From Anaerocolumna sp047777345 (GTDB lineage Bacteria; Bacillota; Clostridia; Lachnospirales; Lachnospiraceae): a stretch of DNA of 64,000 nt. The notes beneath the pieces were generated by a model. The model had not been told where the DNA came from. It saw only the letters and a list, made by a program, of their open reading frames with translations, and made no database searches. The stretch is taken from contig JBKEEJ010000003.1 in assembly GCA_047777345.1 (NCBI GenBank), positions 62,001 to 126,000 on the forward strand, in the 5' to 3' direction. The position numbers and the translations under genes were made by a program. Each line of letters opens with the position of its first letter. The first letter of the stretch is position 1. Below are positions 16,263-24,446 of the stretch, piece after piece.

Positions 16263-18911
16263 TTATTTTGCTTCATACCAGTTGGTACCGGATTTTACTT
16301 CCACTACCAAAGGTACGCTCATATTGGCTGCATTCTGCATTTCTTCCTTTAAAATTGCACTAACCTGGTCCACTTCCGATTTATGGGCCTCGATTAATAA
16401 TTCGTCATGAATTTGCAAAATCAATCTGGAATGTAAATTTAATTTCTTTAACCTCTCATTGACATGAATCATAGCTATTTTAATTATATCGGCAGCCGTA
16501 CCCTGTATGGGTGAGTTCATGGCTACCCGCTCGCCAAAGGAACGCTGCATAAAATTAGAGGATGTAAGCTCCGGTATGGGCCTTCTTCTCTTAAAGTATG
16601 TGGTTACATAACCATCTTTTTTCCCCTTTACTACCAAATCGTCCAGATACCGTTTTACCTGGGGATAGGTTTCAAAATACCTTTTAATGTAGTCTTCCGC
16701 TTCTTTTCTGGAAATGTTTAAATCCTGTCCCAGTCCGAAAGAGCTGATACCGTAAATAATTCCAAAATTAACGGCTTTGGCATTGCTTCTTTGCAAAGGG
16801 GTTACCTGGTCGATAGGAGTATGGAACACCTGGGATGCCGTAATCCGGTGAATATCCTGATCTTTTGCATATGCTTCAATCAGCCTTTGATCGCCGGACA
16901 TATGGGCAAGAACCCGTAGTTCGATCTGAGAATAATCCGCATCCAAAAAGATATAATCCTCTTCCGGAATAAATACTTTTCGGATTTCCCTGCCTAATTC
17001 CATACGAACAGGTATATTTTGCAGGTTAGGCTCCGTACTGCTTATTCTTCCCGTAGCCGTAATGGTCTGATGAAATTTTCCATGAATTCTGCCGTCCGGA
17101 CCAATATAGGCGGCCAAGCCGTCCGCATAAGTGGATTTTAATTTGGTCACTTGCCTGTACTCTAAAATTAAGTTGATAACCGGATGCTCACCGGCTAACC
17201 GTTCCAGAATATCCGCCGATGTGGAATACCCTGTTTTGGTCTTTTTCCCAAAAGGAAGGCGTAGCTTTTCAAAAAGAATAACACCAAGCTGTTTTGGCGA
17301 ATTTATATTAAATTTTTCTCCTACTAATTCATATATCTGCTTTTCCAGGCTTTCTATACTTGCCGATAATTTATCGCCATACTCCTTTAGAGCTTCTTTA
17401 TTAACCCGGATTCCACGCACTTCCATATCATACAGAGTATAAATAAGGGGCATCTCAATATTGGCAAATAATTCATACATATCTGTCTGTTTTAATGCTT
17501 CATAAAGTTTTTCCCAGGCCTTAAATGCCACATAGCCCTGGTAGCAGCAATAGGACTTATATTCATTTTTCTGCTCATCCATGGCCTTTTTTAAAGAATT
17601 TTTCCCAAAAAGCTCATTTCTGGAAGGTATGGTCATATTCAGATAATCTTTGGCAATATCGTCGTAATAATAAGTACTGTTCAGAGGATTTAACAGATAG
17701 GCGGCAATCCCTTCGTCAAAAATGTTGCTCTTTTCGTTGGCTTTTATAAATTTTAGCTGGCTTTTCAGATCAATGACAGCGAGAGTCAGGGAAGTGTCTA
17801 ATAAGGCATTCACTTTGTCCTGCAGATATCCGGCCGTTATAAAGCCTTCTGTCTGGATAAAATAAATATCCTCATCACCAAAGGTTAAGGATAAGCCTAA
17901 AATATCTTCCCCCTCCGTTATAAACTGAATGCCGGCTGCTTTAATTTCAGGAATTTTCTCATTTAACTTATGAAATACTTCTTCCGCTTTTGCCAAATCC
18001 GATACTATTTTAAAATGGTCCTCAATATTGTCATAATGAGTCATTTCCAGCTGAAAACGGTTTAACAGGCTCTTAAACTCCAGCTTTTTAAAATAAGAAA
18101 AGGCATTTTCATTATACAGATTATTAAGCGTAGCCTTTTCCGGGGAAAAATCTATTTCACAGTCCGTCTTAATAGTTGCTAAAGTTTTGCTTAATATTGC
18201 CAGGTCATAATTGTTTTTTAAAGCTTCCTTGGCTTTTGCCGGTTTAATCTCCTCTATGTGCTCATAGGCATTCTCAATGGAACCATAGGCCGCAATAATC
18301 TTGGATGCGGTTTTTTCACCGATTCCAGGCACTCCCGGAATATTATCCGAAGCATCCCCCATAAGGCCTTTTAAGTCAATAAACTGGGCAGGAGTAACCC
18401 CATAGGTTTCCAGAACCTCTTTCGTATTGTAGTTTTCAATTTCCGTTCCGCCTTTTTTGGTTTTTGGAATACGGATTTTAATATTATCACTGGCAAGCTG
18501 AAGCAAATCCCTGTCGCCGGATACCAAAGAAACCTGATAGCCTTCTTTTTCGCAGGCTTTCGCTATGGTTCCAAGTATGTCATCCGCCTCATATCCCGGC
18601 TTTTCCATAATGGTAATACCCATGGCAGTAAGAACCTCTTTCATAACAGGTACCTGTTCCCGCAGTTCTTCCGGCATGGCTTTTCTTGTTCCCTTATAGG
18701 CTTCGTACATTTCATGCCGGAATGTGGGCTGATGGACATCAAAAGCTACCGTCAGAGAATCGGGTTTTTCCTCATCCAATATTTTAAACATAATATTCAA
18801 AAACCCTAAGATTGCATTAGTATGTTTCCCTTCCGAATTGGTTAAATCCGGTATGGCATAAAAAGCCCGGTTTAAAATACTGTGTCCGTCTATTAATACT
18901 ATTTTTTTCAA
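16263..18911 (-). CDS. polA: DNA polymerase I
   Basis: 882 aa. An N-terminal 5' nuclease domain (about 1-290) has LIDGHSILNRAFYA, the acidic YEADDILGT and SGDRDLLQLAS and a helix-hairpin-helix. Residues about 300-470 are the 3'-5' exonuclease fold but lack the DxE catalytic motif (AGIQFITEG in its place), so proofreading is probably lost, as in Bacillus PolA. The polymerase domain (about 480-882) has DYSQIELRVLAH (motif A), the NFGIIYGIS O-helix (motif B) and QIHDELLIEAH (motif C). It processes Okazaki fragments and fills repair gaps. Confidence 0.97.
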   Translation of the reverse strand: MKKIVLIDGHSILNRAFYAIPDLTNSEGKHTNAILGFLNIMFKILDEEKPDSLTVAFDVHQPTFRHEMYEAYKGTRKAMPEELREQVPVMKEVLTAMGITIMEKPGYEADDILGTIAKACEKEGYQVSLVSGDRDLLQLASDNIKIRIPKTKKGGTEIENYNTKEVLETYGVTPAQFIDLKGLMGDASDNIPGVPGIGEKTASKIIAAYGSIENAYEHIEEIKPAKAKEALKNNYDLAILSKTLATIKTDCEIDFSPEKATLNNLYNENAFSYFKKLEFKSLLNRFQLEMTHYDNIEDHFKIVSDLAKAEEVFHKLNEKIPEIKAAGIQFITEGEDILGLSLTFGDEDIYFIQTEGFITAGYLQDKVNALLDTSLTLAVIDLKSQLKFIKANEKSNIFDEGIAAYLLNPLNSTYYYDDIAKDYLNMTIPSRNELFGKNSLKKAMDEQKNEYKSYCCYQGYVAFKAWEKLYEALKQTDMYELFANIEMPLIYTLYDMEVRGIRVNKEALKEYGDKLSASIESLEKQIYELVGEKFNINSPKQLGVILFEKLRLPFGKKTKTGYSTSADILERLAGEHPVINLILEYRQVTKLKSTYADGLAAYIGPDGRIHGKFHQTITATGRISSTEPNLQNIPVRMELGREIRKVFIPEEDYIFLDADYSQIELRVLAHMSGDQRLIEAYAKDQDIHRITASQVFHTPIDQVTPLQRSNAKAVNFGIIYGISSFGLGQDLNISRKEAEDYIKRYFETYPQVKRYLDDLVVKGKKDGYVTTYFKRRRPIPELTSSNFMQRSFGERVAMNSPIQGTAADIIKIAMIHVNERLKKLNLHSRLILQIHDELLIEAHKSEVDQVSAILKEEMQNAANMSVPLVVEVKSGTNWYEAK

Positions 18912-19029
18912 TGTTTCGACTCCTTATCTTTCAATATCTTTTAAAAATCAAATATCTTTTATGAAATCCGATTTTGTAAATTAGCTTTCAATAAAGTTAT
19001 CTTTTCAGAATAATTATTAAGACAATGGA

Positions 19030-19160
19030 TAATAAGCTTTTATAAATTGTTTTTTTAAATTATCCTTTATAAATTATCTATTTACAAATTGTCTTTTTAT
19101 AAATTATCTTTTTATAACTATCCTTTTATTAATTTGTCTTTCTAAAATTATTTTTCATAA
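19030..19160. repeat. Degenerate 15-bp AT-rich tandem repeat between polA and the zinc-finger gene
   Basis: About nine units resembling TTTTTATAAATTATC run head to tail with 1-3 changes each and lengths of 12-16 bp. The tract fills the 254-bp gap together with unstructured AT sequence at 18912-19030. No gene or clear terminator is seen. Confidence 0.6.
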
Positions 19161-19165
19161 CTGTT

Positions 19166-19789
19166 CTAATAGCTATATGGATTCCAGTCGTCTAAATTAA
19201 ACTGCATTCCTATATTTTTTTTCACCTTTGCATTTTCCCATATCCGGTCTCCAAATTTTTCTTTCATTAATTTGGCTCCTTCCGGATCTTTTAATCGTAA
19301 ATATACGTAAATATCCGACAGATTGCTTAAAATTAAATTGGCTAACTGGTTTTGTGTTTCCCCATAATCAATTTCTTCCAATCTTATAGATTTATCAGGC
19401 GTAAATATATTATCCTGGTAAAAATTACTTTTTTTCAGACTTAATACATCTTCAACCACAAACTCGCCGATACGGAAACTGGATATTACTGCCACCACGG
19501 ATATGAGGATAATTAAGACAATTCTTTTTCTGATATGTAAAAATTTTTCATGAATAATACGATCCTGTGCCTGCCTTAACAAGTTTTTTAAATCCTGATT
19601 AAAATCCGTTGACAGCTCCTTGTCCTCATCCAGCTGCTTCATACCTGCCAGGAGCACATAATAAACTTCAAGTTCTTCCATGCAGTTTGGGCAAGAATTC
19701 ACATGATGAAGAAACTCTTCTAGTTGATTTATATTTAATTCCTTATTGATAAACGGCACAATGAGCCTTTGTGCGTCCATGCAATTCAT
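19166..19789 (-). CDS. Zinc-finger (zf-HC2-like) single-pass membrane protein, anti-sigma-like
   Basis: 207 aa from the ATG at 19787-19789 (AGGAGG 6-7 bases before). An upstream ATG at 19807 lies before this SD and is rejected. Residues 2-40 look like a zf-HC2 zinc-binding motif (C3 plus the HHVNSCPNC knuckle near 30-38). A cytoplasmic linker, one membrane helix (about 93-110, IVLIILISVVAVISSF) and an extracellular part of about 95 residues follow. This is the layout of ZAS-type anti-sigma factors. No sigma gene is adjacent, so the partner is unknown, and it may be a structural relative only. Confidence 0.65.
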   Translation of the reverse strand: MNCMDAQRLIVPFINKELNINQLEEFLHHVNSCPNCMEELEVYYVLLAGMKQLDEDKELSTDFNQDLKNLLRQAQDRIIHEKFLHIRKRIVLIILISVVAVISSFRIGEFVVEDVLSLKKSNFYQDNIFTPDKSIRLEEIDYGETQNQLANLILSNLSDIYVYLRLKDPEGAKLMKEKFGDRIWENAKVKKNIGMQFNLDDWNPYSY

Positions 19790-19841
19790 AAAATTCCTCC
19801 TGGGCATAATAACTAGTAAATATTGTATCCGTTAATTATTA

Positions 19842-19870
19842 ATTCTACCCTTTTTTCTACTATGTTTCAA
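19842..19870 (-). promoter_or_regulatory. Promoter of the zinc-finger membrane protein gene
   Basis: TTGAAA (19865-19870), 17 bp, TAGAAT (19842-19847) on the minus strand, 53 bp before the start codon. The rest of the 300-bp gap to tRNA-Leu is plain AT-rich sequence. Confidence 0.7.
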
Positions 19871-20042
19871 CTAATCTTTTATAATTTATCGGATTCTTAT
19901 ATTAATCAGTAAATTATATTGTTAAAATTATGTAAATTCAGTTTAAATAAGGTAAATTTTACTTGTAACTAGTATGATTCACTAAATTTAACCAGCGTAT
20001 TTTAGTTACATATAATTTTCTTGAATTTTTTTCATTTTATGC

Positions 20043-20071
20043 TTGCATTATAAAATAAATTGTGTTAGAAT
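20043..20071 (+). promoter_or_regulatory. Promoter of tRNA-Leu
   Basis: TTGCAT (20043-20048), 17 bp, TAGAAT (20066-20071) on the plus strand, 17 bases before the mature tRNA 5' end. Confidence 0.7.
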
Positions 20072-20088
20072 AATCTTCGCTGATTCGA

Positions 20089-20171
20089 GCGGATGTGGCG
20101 GAATGGCAGACGCAGCAGACTCAAAATCTGCCGGTGGCAACATCGTGTGGGTTCAAGTCCCACCATCCGCA
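20089..20171 (+). tRNA. tRNA-Leu, anticodon CAA
   Basis: The acceptor stem GCGGATG pairs with CATCCGC (20164-20170), with discriminator A at 20171. The anticodon stem GCAGA/TCTGC encloses the loop CTCAAAA, giving anticodon CAA (codon UUG). A long variable arm (CGGTGGCAACATCG), as required for class II tRNA-Leu, precedes the T arm GTGGG-TTCAAGT-CCCAC. The CCA end is not encoded. Confidence 0.95.
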
Positions 20172-20185
20172 GTAAGAGTTAAGAT

Positions 20186-20227
20186 TCCTGAAATCCTTAA
20201 TTAATAAGAGGTTTCGGGATTTTTTTG
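20186..20227 (+). terminator. Terminator after tRNA-Leu
   Basis: A stem of about 10 bp (TCCTGAAATC against GGTTTCGGGA with two G-U pairs) is followed by T7 on the plus strand. Confidence 0.8.
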
Positions 20228-20259
20228 ATTGCAGATTGTAGTTATATTGTTAATTTTTA

Positions 20260-20290
20260 GGTTCTTTGTCAAGCATTGGGGTAATATGAT
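20260..20290. mobile_element. Probable left terminal repeat of a decayed ISL3-family element
   Basis: GGTTCTTTGTCAA starts a stretch that resembles ISL3-type terminal inverted repeats (usually GGCTCTTTGTCAA-like). It lies just past the transposase remnant. No matching opposite repeat is recognisable on the right side, so the element is incomplete. Confidence 0.55.
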
Positions 20291-20325
20291 TTTTGGTAAC
20301 CGGAGGGATATTCTCTCCGGTTACT

Positions 20326-20746
20326 TTATGATAAGGCTAACATCATTCTGTTTCTAAAGTTCACAAAATTCCTATATCCATATGCAGTTCGCTTAATTAC
20401 TTTGATTGAATTGTTTATTCCCTCTGTAAAACCATTTGTATAAGGACATCAAATGAATTCAGTATGTATTTAGACCAGTTTCTCAGCATAGTTAGTACAG
20501 GTTTAAATTCCTTCAGGTTGCTGGCCTGTGCTGCTAAAATAGAAAATTTAAGTCGCTTTATTGCTTCATCCCTGTCTTTTGATTCGAGAAATTCATAAAT
20601 GAAGAGCAGAATGGGCAAGTGACAGTTTTTCTCTGTAAAGAGAAGTGGATCACAGTTGTATCGTAAGAAGACTCAATATTTTCAATAATAGCATCTTCCA
20701 AATCAAGAAGTTTTGATGTAAAATCATTTGTAGGCATAGGTAACAT
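20326..20746 (-). pseudogene. ISL3-family transposase remnant (internally deleted, frameshifted)
   Basis: Two short frames on the minus strand are pieces of one ISL3 transposase. 20558-20746 encodes the N-terminus with a CPFC zinc-finger half. 20415-20618 encodes part of the DDE catalytic and C-terminal region, and a third frame to the stop at 20326-20328 encodes the tail with NGFTEGINNSIKVIKR. The normal protein is about 400 aa; here most of the middle is missing and the frame shifts at least twice, so it is dead. The neighbouring tRNA-Leu is intact. Confidence 0.8.
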
Positions 20747-20889
20747 CCTTTCGTATAGAGTTTGTGGTGAACTAATTGTACAAAAAATGTTAACCTATGC
20801 CTATTCTTTTTTATCCTTATCCCAATCTTAAGTTTAGAATCAATTTTTACACCTCATCCTTTCTTTATTATTCTTAAAAATGTCAATAT

Positions 20890-20926
20890 AAAAAGGCTGG
20901 ATACTCACATATCAAGAGTCCAGCCT
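20890..20926. terminator. Hairpin terminator, T-run on the minus strand
   Basis: A perfect 8-bp stem AGGCTGGA/TCCAGCCT (20894-20901, 20919-20926) has T5 on the minus strand. It is probably a second terminator behind the GH53 gene. The 20747-21081 gap contains this and the next terminator but no gene. Confidence 0.65.
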
Positions 20927-20997
20927 CACTTATCTTATTTAAAGGCATGTGGAGCTTGGTATTTTATATTGTTATAATATTAATTAAGGATAAAAAT

Positions 20998-21042
20998 AAA
21001 AAAGGCGTGTTGCAAAACTAAAGTCAATTCTTGCAACACGTC
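20998..21042 (-). terminator. Terminator of the lacI-GH53 unit
   Basis: A 12-bp stem (21004-21015 with 21031-21042, one G-U pair) and 15-base loop are followed by a T-run on the minus strand, 40 bp past the GH53 stop. Confidence 0.85.
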
Positions 21043-21081
21043 TGTTATTTATATGCCTACTAACTGCCTTTATTAATAACA

Positions 21082-22473
21082 TTAATTTGTATCTGTAAAA
21101 TCATTCTTTGACGACGATGTTTTTGTACCGTATTTTAAAAACTTAAATACATTTAATGATGGAAGGGGATGTCCATCAAAATCAAACATGGCCTGATTGT
21201 CCCATGAACAGCCACCATAATAAAGTCCCGCATCAGTCGGGTCATAATCGGCTGCATAACTGCTTGCCCATCCACTTCCGTACTTTTCCCAAATTGGAGA
21301 ATTATCCTCTGTTACTTTCCCTACCGGTATCCATGTACCTTCCCAGTAGAATATACCAAGAGCTCCGGCTTCATTGGCTGCTGCACAGATATCTCGAATC
21401 ATACTTGTCTGGCCCTGTACGGTTGCAGGATAACCGTCAACTAAACCATTCGTTCCATCAAAACTGTTGCCAAAGCCATCACCATCCTCGGTAGTATAAC
21501 AATATGATGTTTCCGCAATCACAGCCTTTTTTCCATATTTTTCCCGGATGTTTTCTACGACTGCCTGCATATTTTCCATTGTGCCATGCCAGAAAGGATA
21601 ATAAGATATGGCAAAGATATCATATTCAAGGCCATAATCCGACAGCCTTGACGCGATTTTATCTATACCTGCGCTATCTTCGATATTTGTATAATGTACG
21701 GCAATCTGAATATCCTTATCGTATTTTTTTGAAATTTCACGAACTGCTTTGCTGCCTGACTGCAAAAGTTTCATTACCTTGGGAAGAGTAACCTCCCCAG
21801 CCATTCCATTGTTGATTTCATTTCCAATCTGCACCATTTCCACATCCACACCTGCATCAAGCATTTTAATAAGACTTTCCTTTGTAAAATCATAGAGGGC
21901 ATCGCTTTTTTCATCAATATTCATTCCTTCCCAGGCTTTTGGTGTAAGCTGTCTTTTCGGATCAGCCCAGAAGTCAGAGTAGTGAAAATCAATGTATACT
22001 TTCATACCATACTTGGTTGCCCGCTTTCCAAGTTTGATCGCTGTAGGAACATCATTATTTCCACCGCCATATCCGTTGCCTTTTTCATCATAAGGGTCAT
22101 TCCATACCCGTAAACGTATATAATTTACACCCGATTGTGCCAATGTCATAAAGACATCCTGTTCTTTCCCTTCAAAGTTATAATAAGTAATGCCACTGTT
22201 CTCAAGAGCAAGTACGGATGATGTATCCATGCCCCGAATAAAATCATCGGAAATATCAGGAATTGCCTCCACATATATATCAGCTTCTTCCTGACCACCA
22301 GGAAGTGGAAATGACGTTACTCCCTTGTTTGATTCTGATTTTGTATTTGTCTGTGATTCTGTTTTATTTCCGGTTTTGCTTGTTCCGCAACTGGTAAAAA
22401 CTATAAAACATAGACTGACACAAAAACTGAATGCTAATAATTTTATGTAAAAATGTTTCATAATAACCCCCAT
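21082..22473 (-). CDS. GH53 endo-beta-1,4-galactanase, surface lipoprotein
   Basis: 463 aa. A signal peptide ends in the lipobox FTSC (Cys29), so it should be lipid-anchored outside. A Ser/Thr-rich linker (about 32-55) precedes the GH53 (alpha/beta)8 barrel, which starts at FIRGMD (about 79). The acid/base Glu219 lies in QIGNEINNGM and the nucleophile Glu321 in VIAETSY. It should cut beta-1,4-galactan side chains of pectin into galacto-oligosaccharides. It begins 12 bp after a lacI gene and is likely controlled by it. An alternative start four codons in (22461) has a GGGGG SD; either is possible. No CBM is present. Confidence 0.92.
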   Translation of the reverse strand: MGVIMKHFYIKLLAFSFCVSLCFIVFTSCGTSKTGNKTESQTNTKSESNKGVTSFPLPGGQEEADIYVEAIPDISDDFIRGMDTSSVLALENSGITYYNFEGKEQDVFMTLAQSGVNYIRLRVWNDPYDEKGNGYGGGNNDVPTAIKLGKRATKYGMKVYIDFHYSDFWADPKRQLTPKAWEGMNIDEKSDALYDFTKESLIKMLDAGVDVEMVQIGNEINNGMAGEVTLPKVMKLLQSGSKAVREISKKYDKDIQIAVHYTNIEDSAGIDKIASRLSDYGLEYDIFAISYYPFWHGTMENMQAVVENIREKYGKKAVIAETSYCYTTEDGDGFGNSFDGTNGLVDGYPATVQGQTSMIRDICAAANEAGALGIFYWEGTWIPVGKVTEDNSPIWEKYGSGWASSYAADYDPTDAGLYYGGCSWDNQAMFDFDGHPLPSLNVFKFLKYGTKTSSSKNDFTDTN

Positions 22474-22484
22474 TTAATACCTCT

Positions 22485-23462
22485 TCAGTTTGTAGATTTT
22501 CTGAATAAAATGTCATAGTCTACCATTGTTTTGATTTCATATTTTCTCCCCAACAGGCAATGAATCAGTTGCTTTCCAGCTATATTTCCCATCTGGCTTG
22601 CTGCCACATTCACAGAGGTAACCGAAGGGGAATAACAATCCAAATTGGGACTATTGTAAAGAGATGCAACCGCAATATCCGTGGGAATACGATACCCTTC
22701 TGCTTGAAGTCTTGACATAATCATGGTACATATCACATCATCCCCGCAAATGACACATTCTACTTTTTGTGAAATAAGATTACTGATGATAGAATCTAAA
22801 AATTCCATTTTTACTGAACCATAATAAAACAGTTGATTTTGCATAGATATGCCGCTTTCTAAAATTGCCTTGCAGAATCCGTCATATCTCTTTTTGTCAA
22901 CAATAAATTTCATATCCTTTATAAAAAGAGCAAACTTTCGGAAACCTCTTGAAATCAGCATAGAAGTCATTTTTTCTGCCGCTTCTTTGTTATCGGTATC
23001 AACCTGAATCACATCATCATAATCACAGCTTCCGGTAACTGCAACCGGAAAATGTATATCTGTCAAATACTTAAGTGCCTTGTCATCTTCCAGACTTCTG
23101 GTCAGGATAATCCCGTCTACTTTCTTATTTTCCACAAGTGACTGTAGTTCATATATATCATTATGTTTCCTTGTAGTAAGTAAAACATTATATCCAAGCA
23201 TGGATGCCGCTTCACAGATTCCAAGCAAACAGTTCTGGAAATAGGCCCCGCCTCCGTAATAAACATCAGCCGGAAGCACTACTCCAATATTATGGGTACT
23301 GTTCTCCATTATTTTTTTTTCTTTCGCAGCCTGTTCCAGATTCTTTACATAATTTTGTACCAGCTCTACGGTTTCTTTTCCAATTCTACCTTTTCCGGAC
23401 AAAGCTCTTGAAACTGTACTTTTGGATAGTCCTAATTCGCGTGCGATTTCATCTAATGTCAT
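22485..23462 (-). CDS. LacI-family transcriptional regulator
   Basis: 325 aa. The N-terminal helix-turn-helix (TLDEIARELGLSKSTVSRALSGKGRIG) and hinge helix (about 45-58) are followed by a periplasmic-binding-protein-like sensor (about 60-325), with the typical IGVVLP start and a CVICGDDVICTMIM segment. It probably represses the adjacent GH53 gene, and perhaps the neighbouring galactan genes, until a galactose-type sugar binds. The GH53 gene follows at 12 bp in the same direction, so autoregulation of a two-gene operon is likely. Confidence 0.92.
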   Translation of the reverse strand: MTLDEIARELGLSKSTVSRALSGKGRIGKETVELVQNYVKNLEQAAKEKKIMENSTHNIGVVLPADVYYGGGAYFQNCLLGICEAASMLGYNVLLTTRKHNDIYELQSLVENKKVDGIILTRSLEDDKALKYLTDIHFPVAVTGSCDYDDVIQVDTDNKEAAEKMTSMLISRGFRKFALFIKDMKFIVDKKRYDGFCKAILESGISMQNQLFYYGSVKMEFLDSIISNLISQKVECVICGDDVICTMIMSRLQAEGYRIPTDIAVASLYNSPNLDCYSPSVTSVNVAASQMGNIAGKQLIHCLLGRKYEIKTMVDYDILFRKSTN

Positions 23463-23536
23463 GCTACTTCCCCTATCTTTTTCATTCTTTAGTCTAAACC
23501 GAATGTTCTCATTTTAACCTATACATAAGAATTAAG

Positions 23537-23603
23537 AAGGGGCTGTCCATGGGTCAGTATGGAAAATTTTAATCCCAAAACTTTCAATGTATAACAGTCC
23601 CTT
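23537..23603. terminator. GGGRCTGT-type hairpin behind the solute-binding remnant
   Basis: A 10-bp imperfect stem (23537-23546 AAGGGGCTGT with 23594-23603, one mismatch) encloses about 47 bases and is followed on the minus strand by a T-rich tail. It lies 55 bp past the remnant's stop and is plausibly its old terminator. The outer sequence resembles the hairpins at 28115 and 28793. Confidence 0.55.
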
Positions 23604-23657
23604 CCATTCCTATGTTTTTTATTCCTTAATCATATTACTTTACTGCAGCCTGTAAAA

Positions 23658-24446
23658 TTAATTAGCTTCTCTTGATTTCACATACTCGGCTGCCTGACGA
23701 TTCATTTCATCCAATACATCCTGCATTCCGGCACTATCCAAAGATTTCTTTAATTCATCAATAGTTGCATCAACATCATCTACGAGACCGTTAACCAACG
23801 CATCATAGTAAGTTCCAAGTGCTGCTTCAACTGCCGCAAACTGTGTGCTTACCGTTGTTGAATCAAAGTTAAATGCATCATATACATGATCATCTTTAAT
23901 ATTGTTCTCAAATGCTTCTTTTAATTTATCATATTTATCATCAAGAGCTGTTCTGTTTTCAATGTATTCTGTTCTTTCGATATCTTTGTTATTCCAGCCC
24001 CAGTTACAGTTGTTGCTGACACCGTAGCCACTTTCATCAATTACTTTATATTGGTCATCGCCAACTGCTTCCCAATGCTTACCTTCAATACCAAGCATTG
24101 CCAAATCATGAACTTCTTTGTTGGTATAGAACTCATTTAATACCATCATGGCTCTTTCTTTGTGCTTGCTGTTTGCATTGATGGCCATACCATTATTTAT
24201 GTACGGATTAACCTTTTTAGGCAAAGAAGCATTCGGATCTACGACTGTAACATTCCAGTCCGGATGTTCTTCATTGGCCTGTTTTGCATAAGTCATGCAA
24301 CTTCCCATATTCCAGAACATACATGCTGTTTTTCCTGAAAGAAGACCTGTTTGTCTGTCTTCTGATGAATTTAATACATCTTTTGACCAGCATCCTGCAT
24401 CGGCAAGTTCTTTCATCTGCTTACAGTAATTACGAAATTCATCTGT
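23658..24446 (-). pseudogene. C-terminal remnant of a carbohydrate ABC solute-binding protein
   Basis: The open frame from the ATG at 24416 encodes 252 aa that match only the C-terminal half of a large (about 500-aa) extracellular solute-binding protein of the LipO/DUF3502 type: GLLSGKTACMFWNMGS, NNGMAINANSKHKERAM and a helical tail. Coding similarity continues upstream of that ATG (FRNYCKQMKELADAGCW in frame) and is cut off near 24446, where the sequence becomes the 3' end of the GH35 gene. There is no signal peptide or N-lobe, so it cannot bind or present sugar. The 4-base overlap with GH35 is an accident of a deletion junction. Confidence 0.8.
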
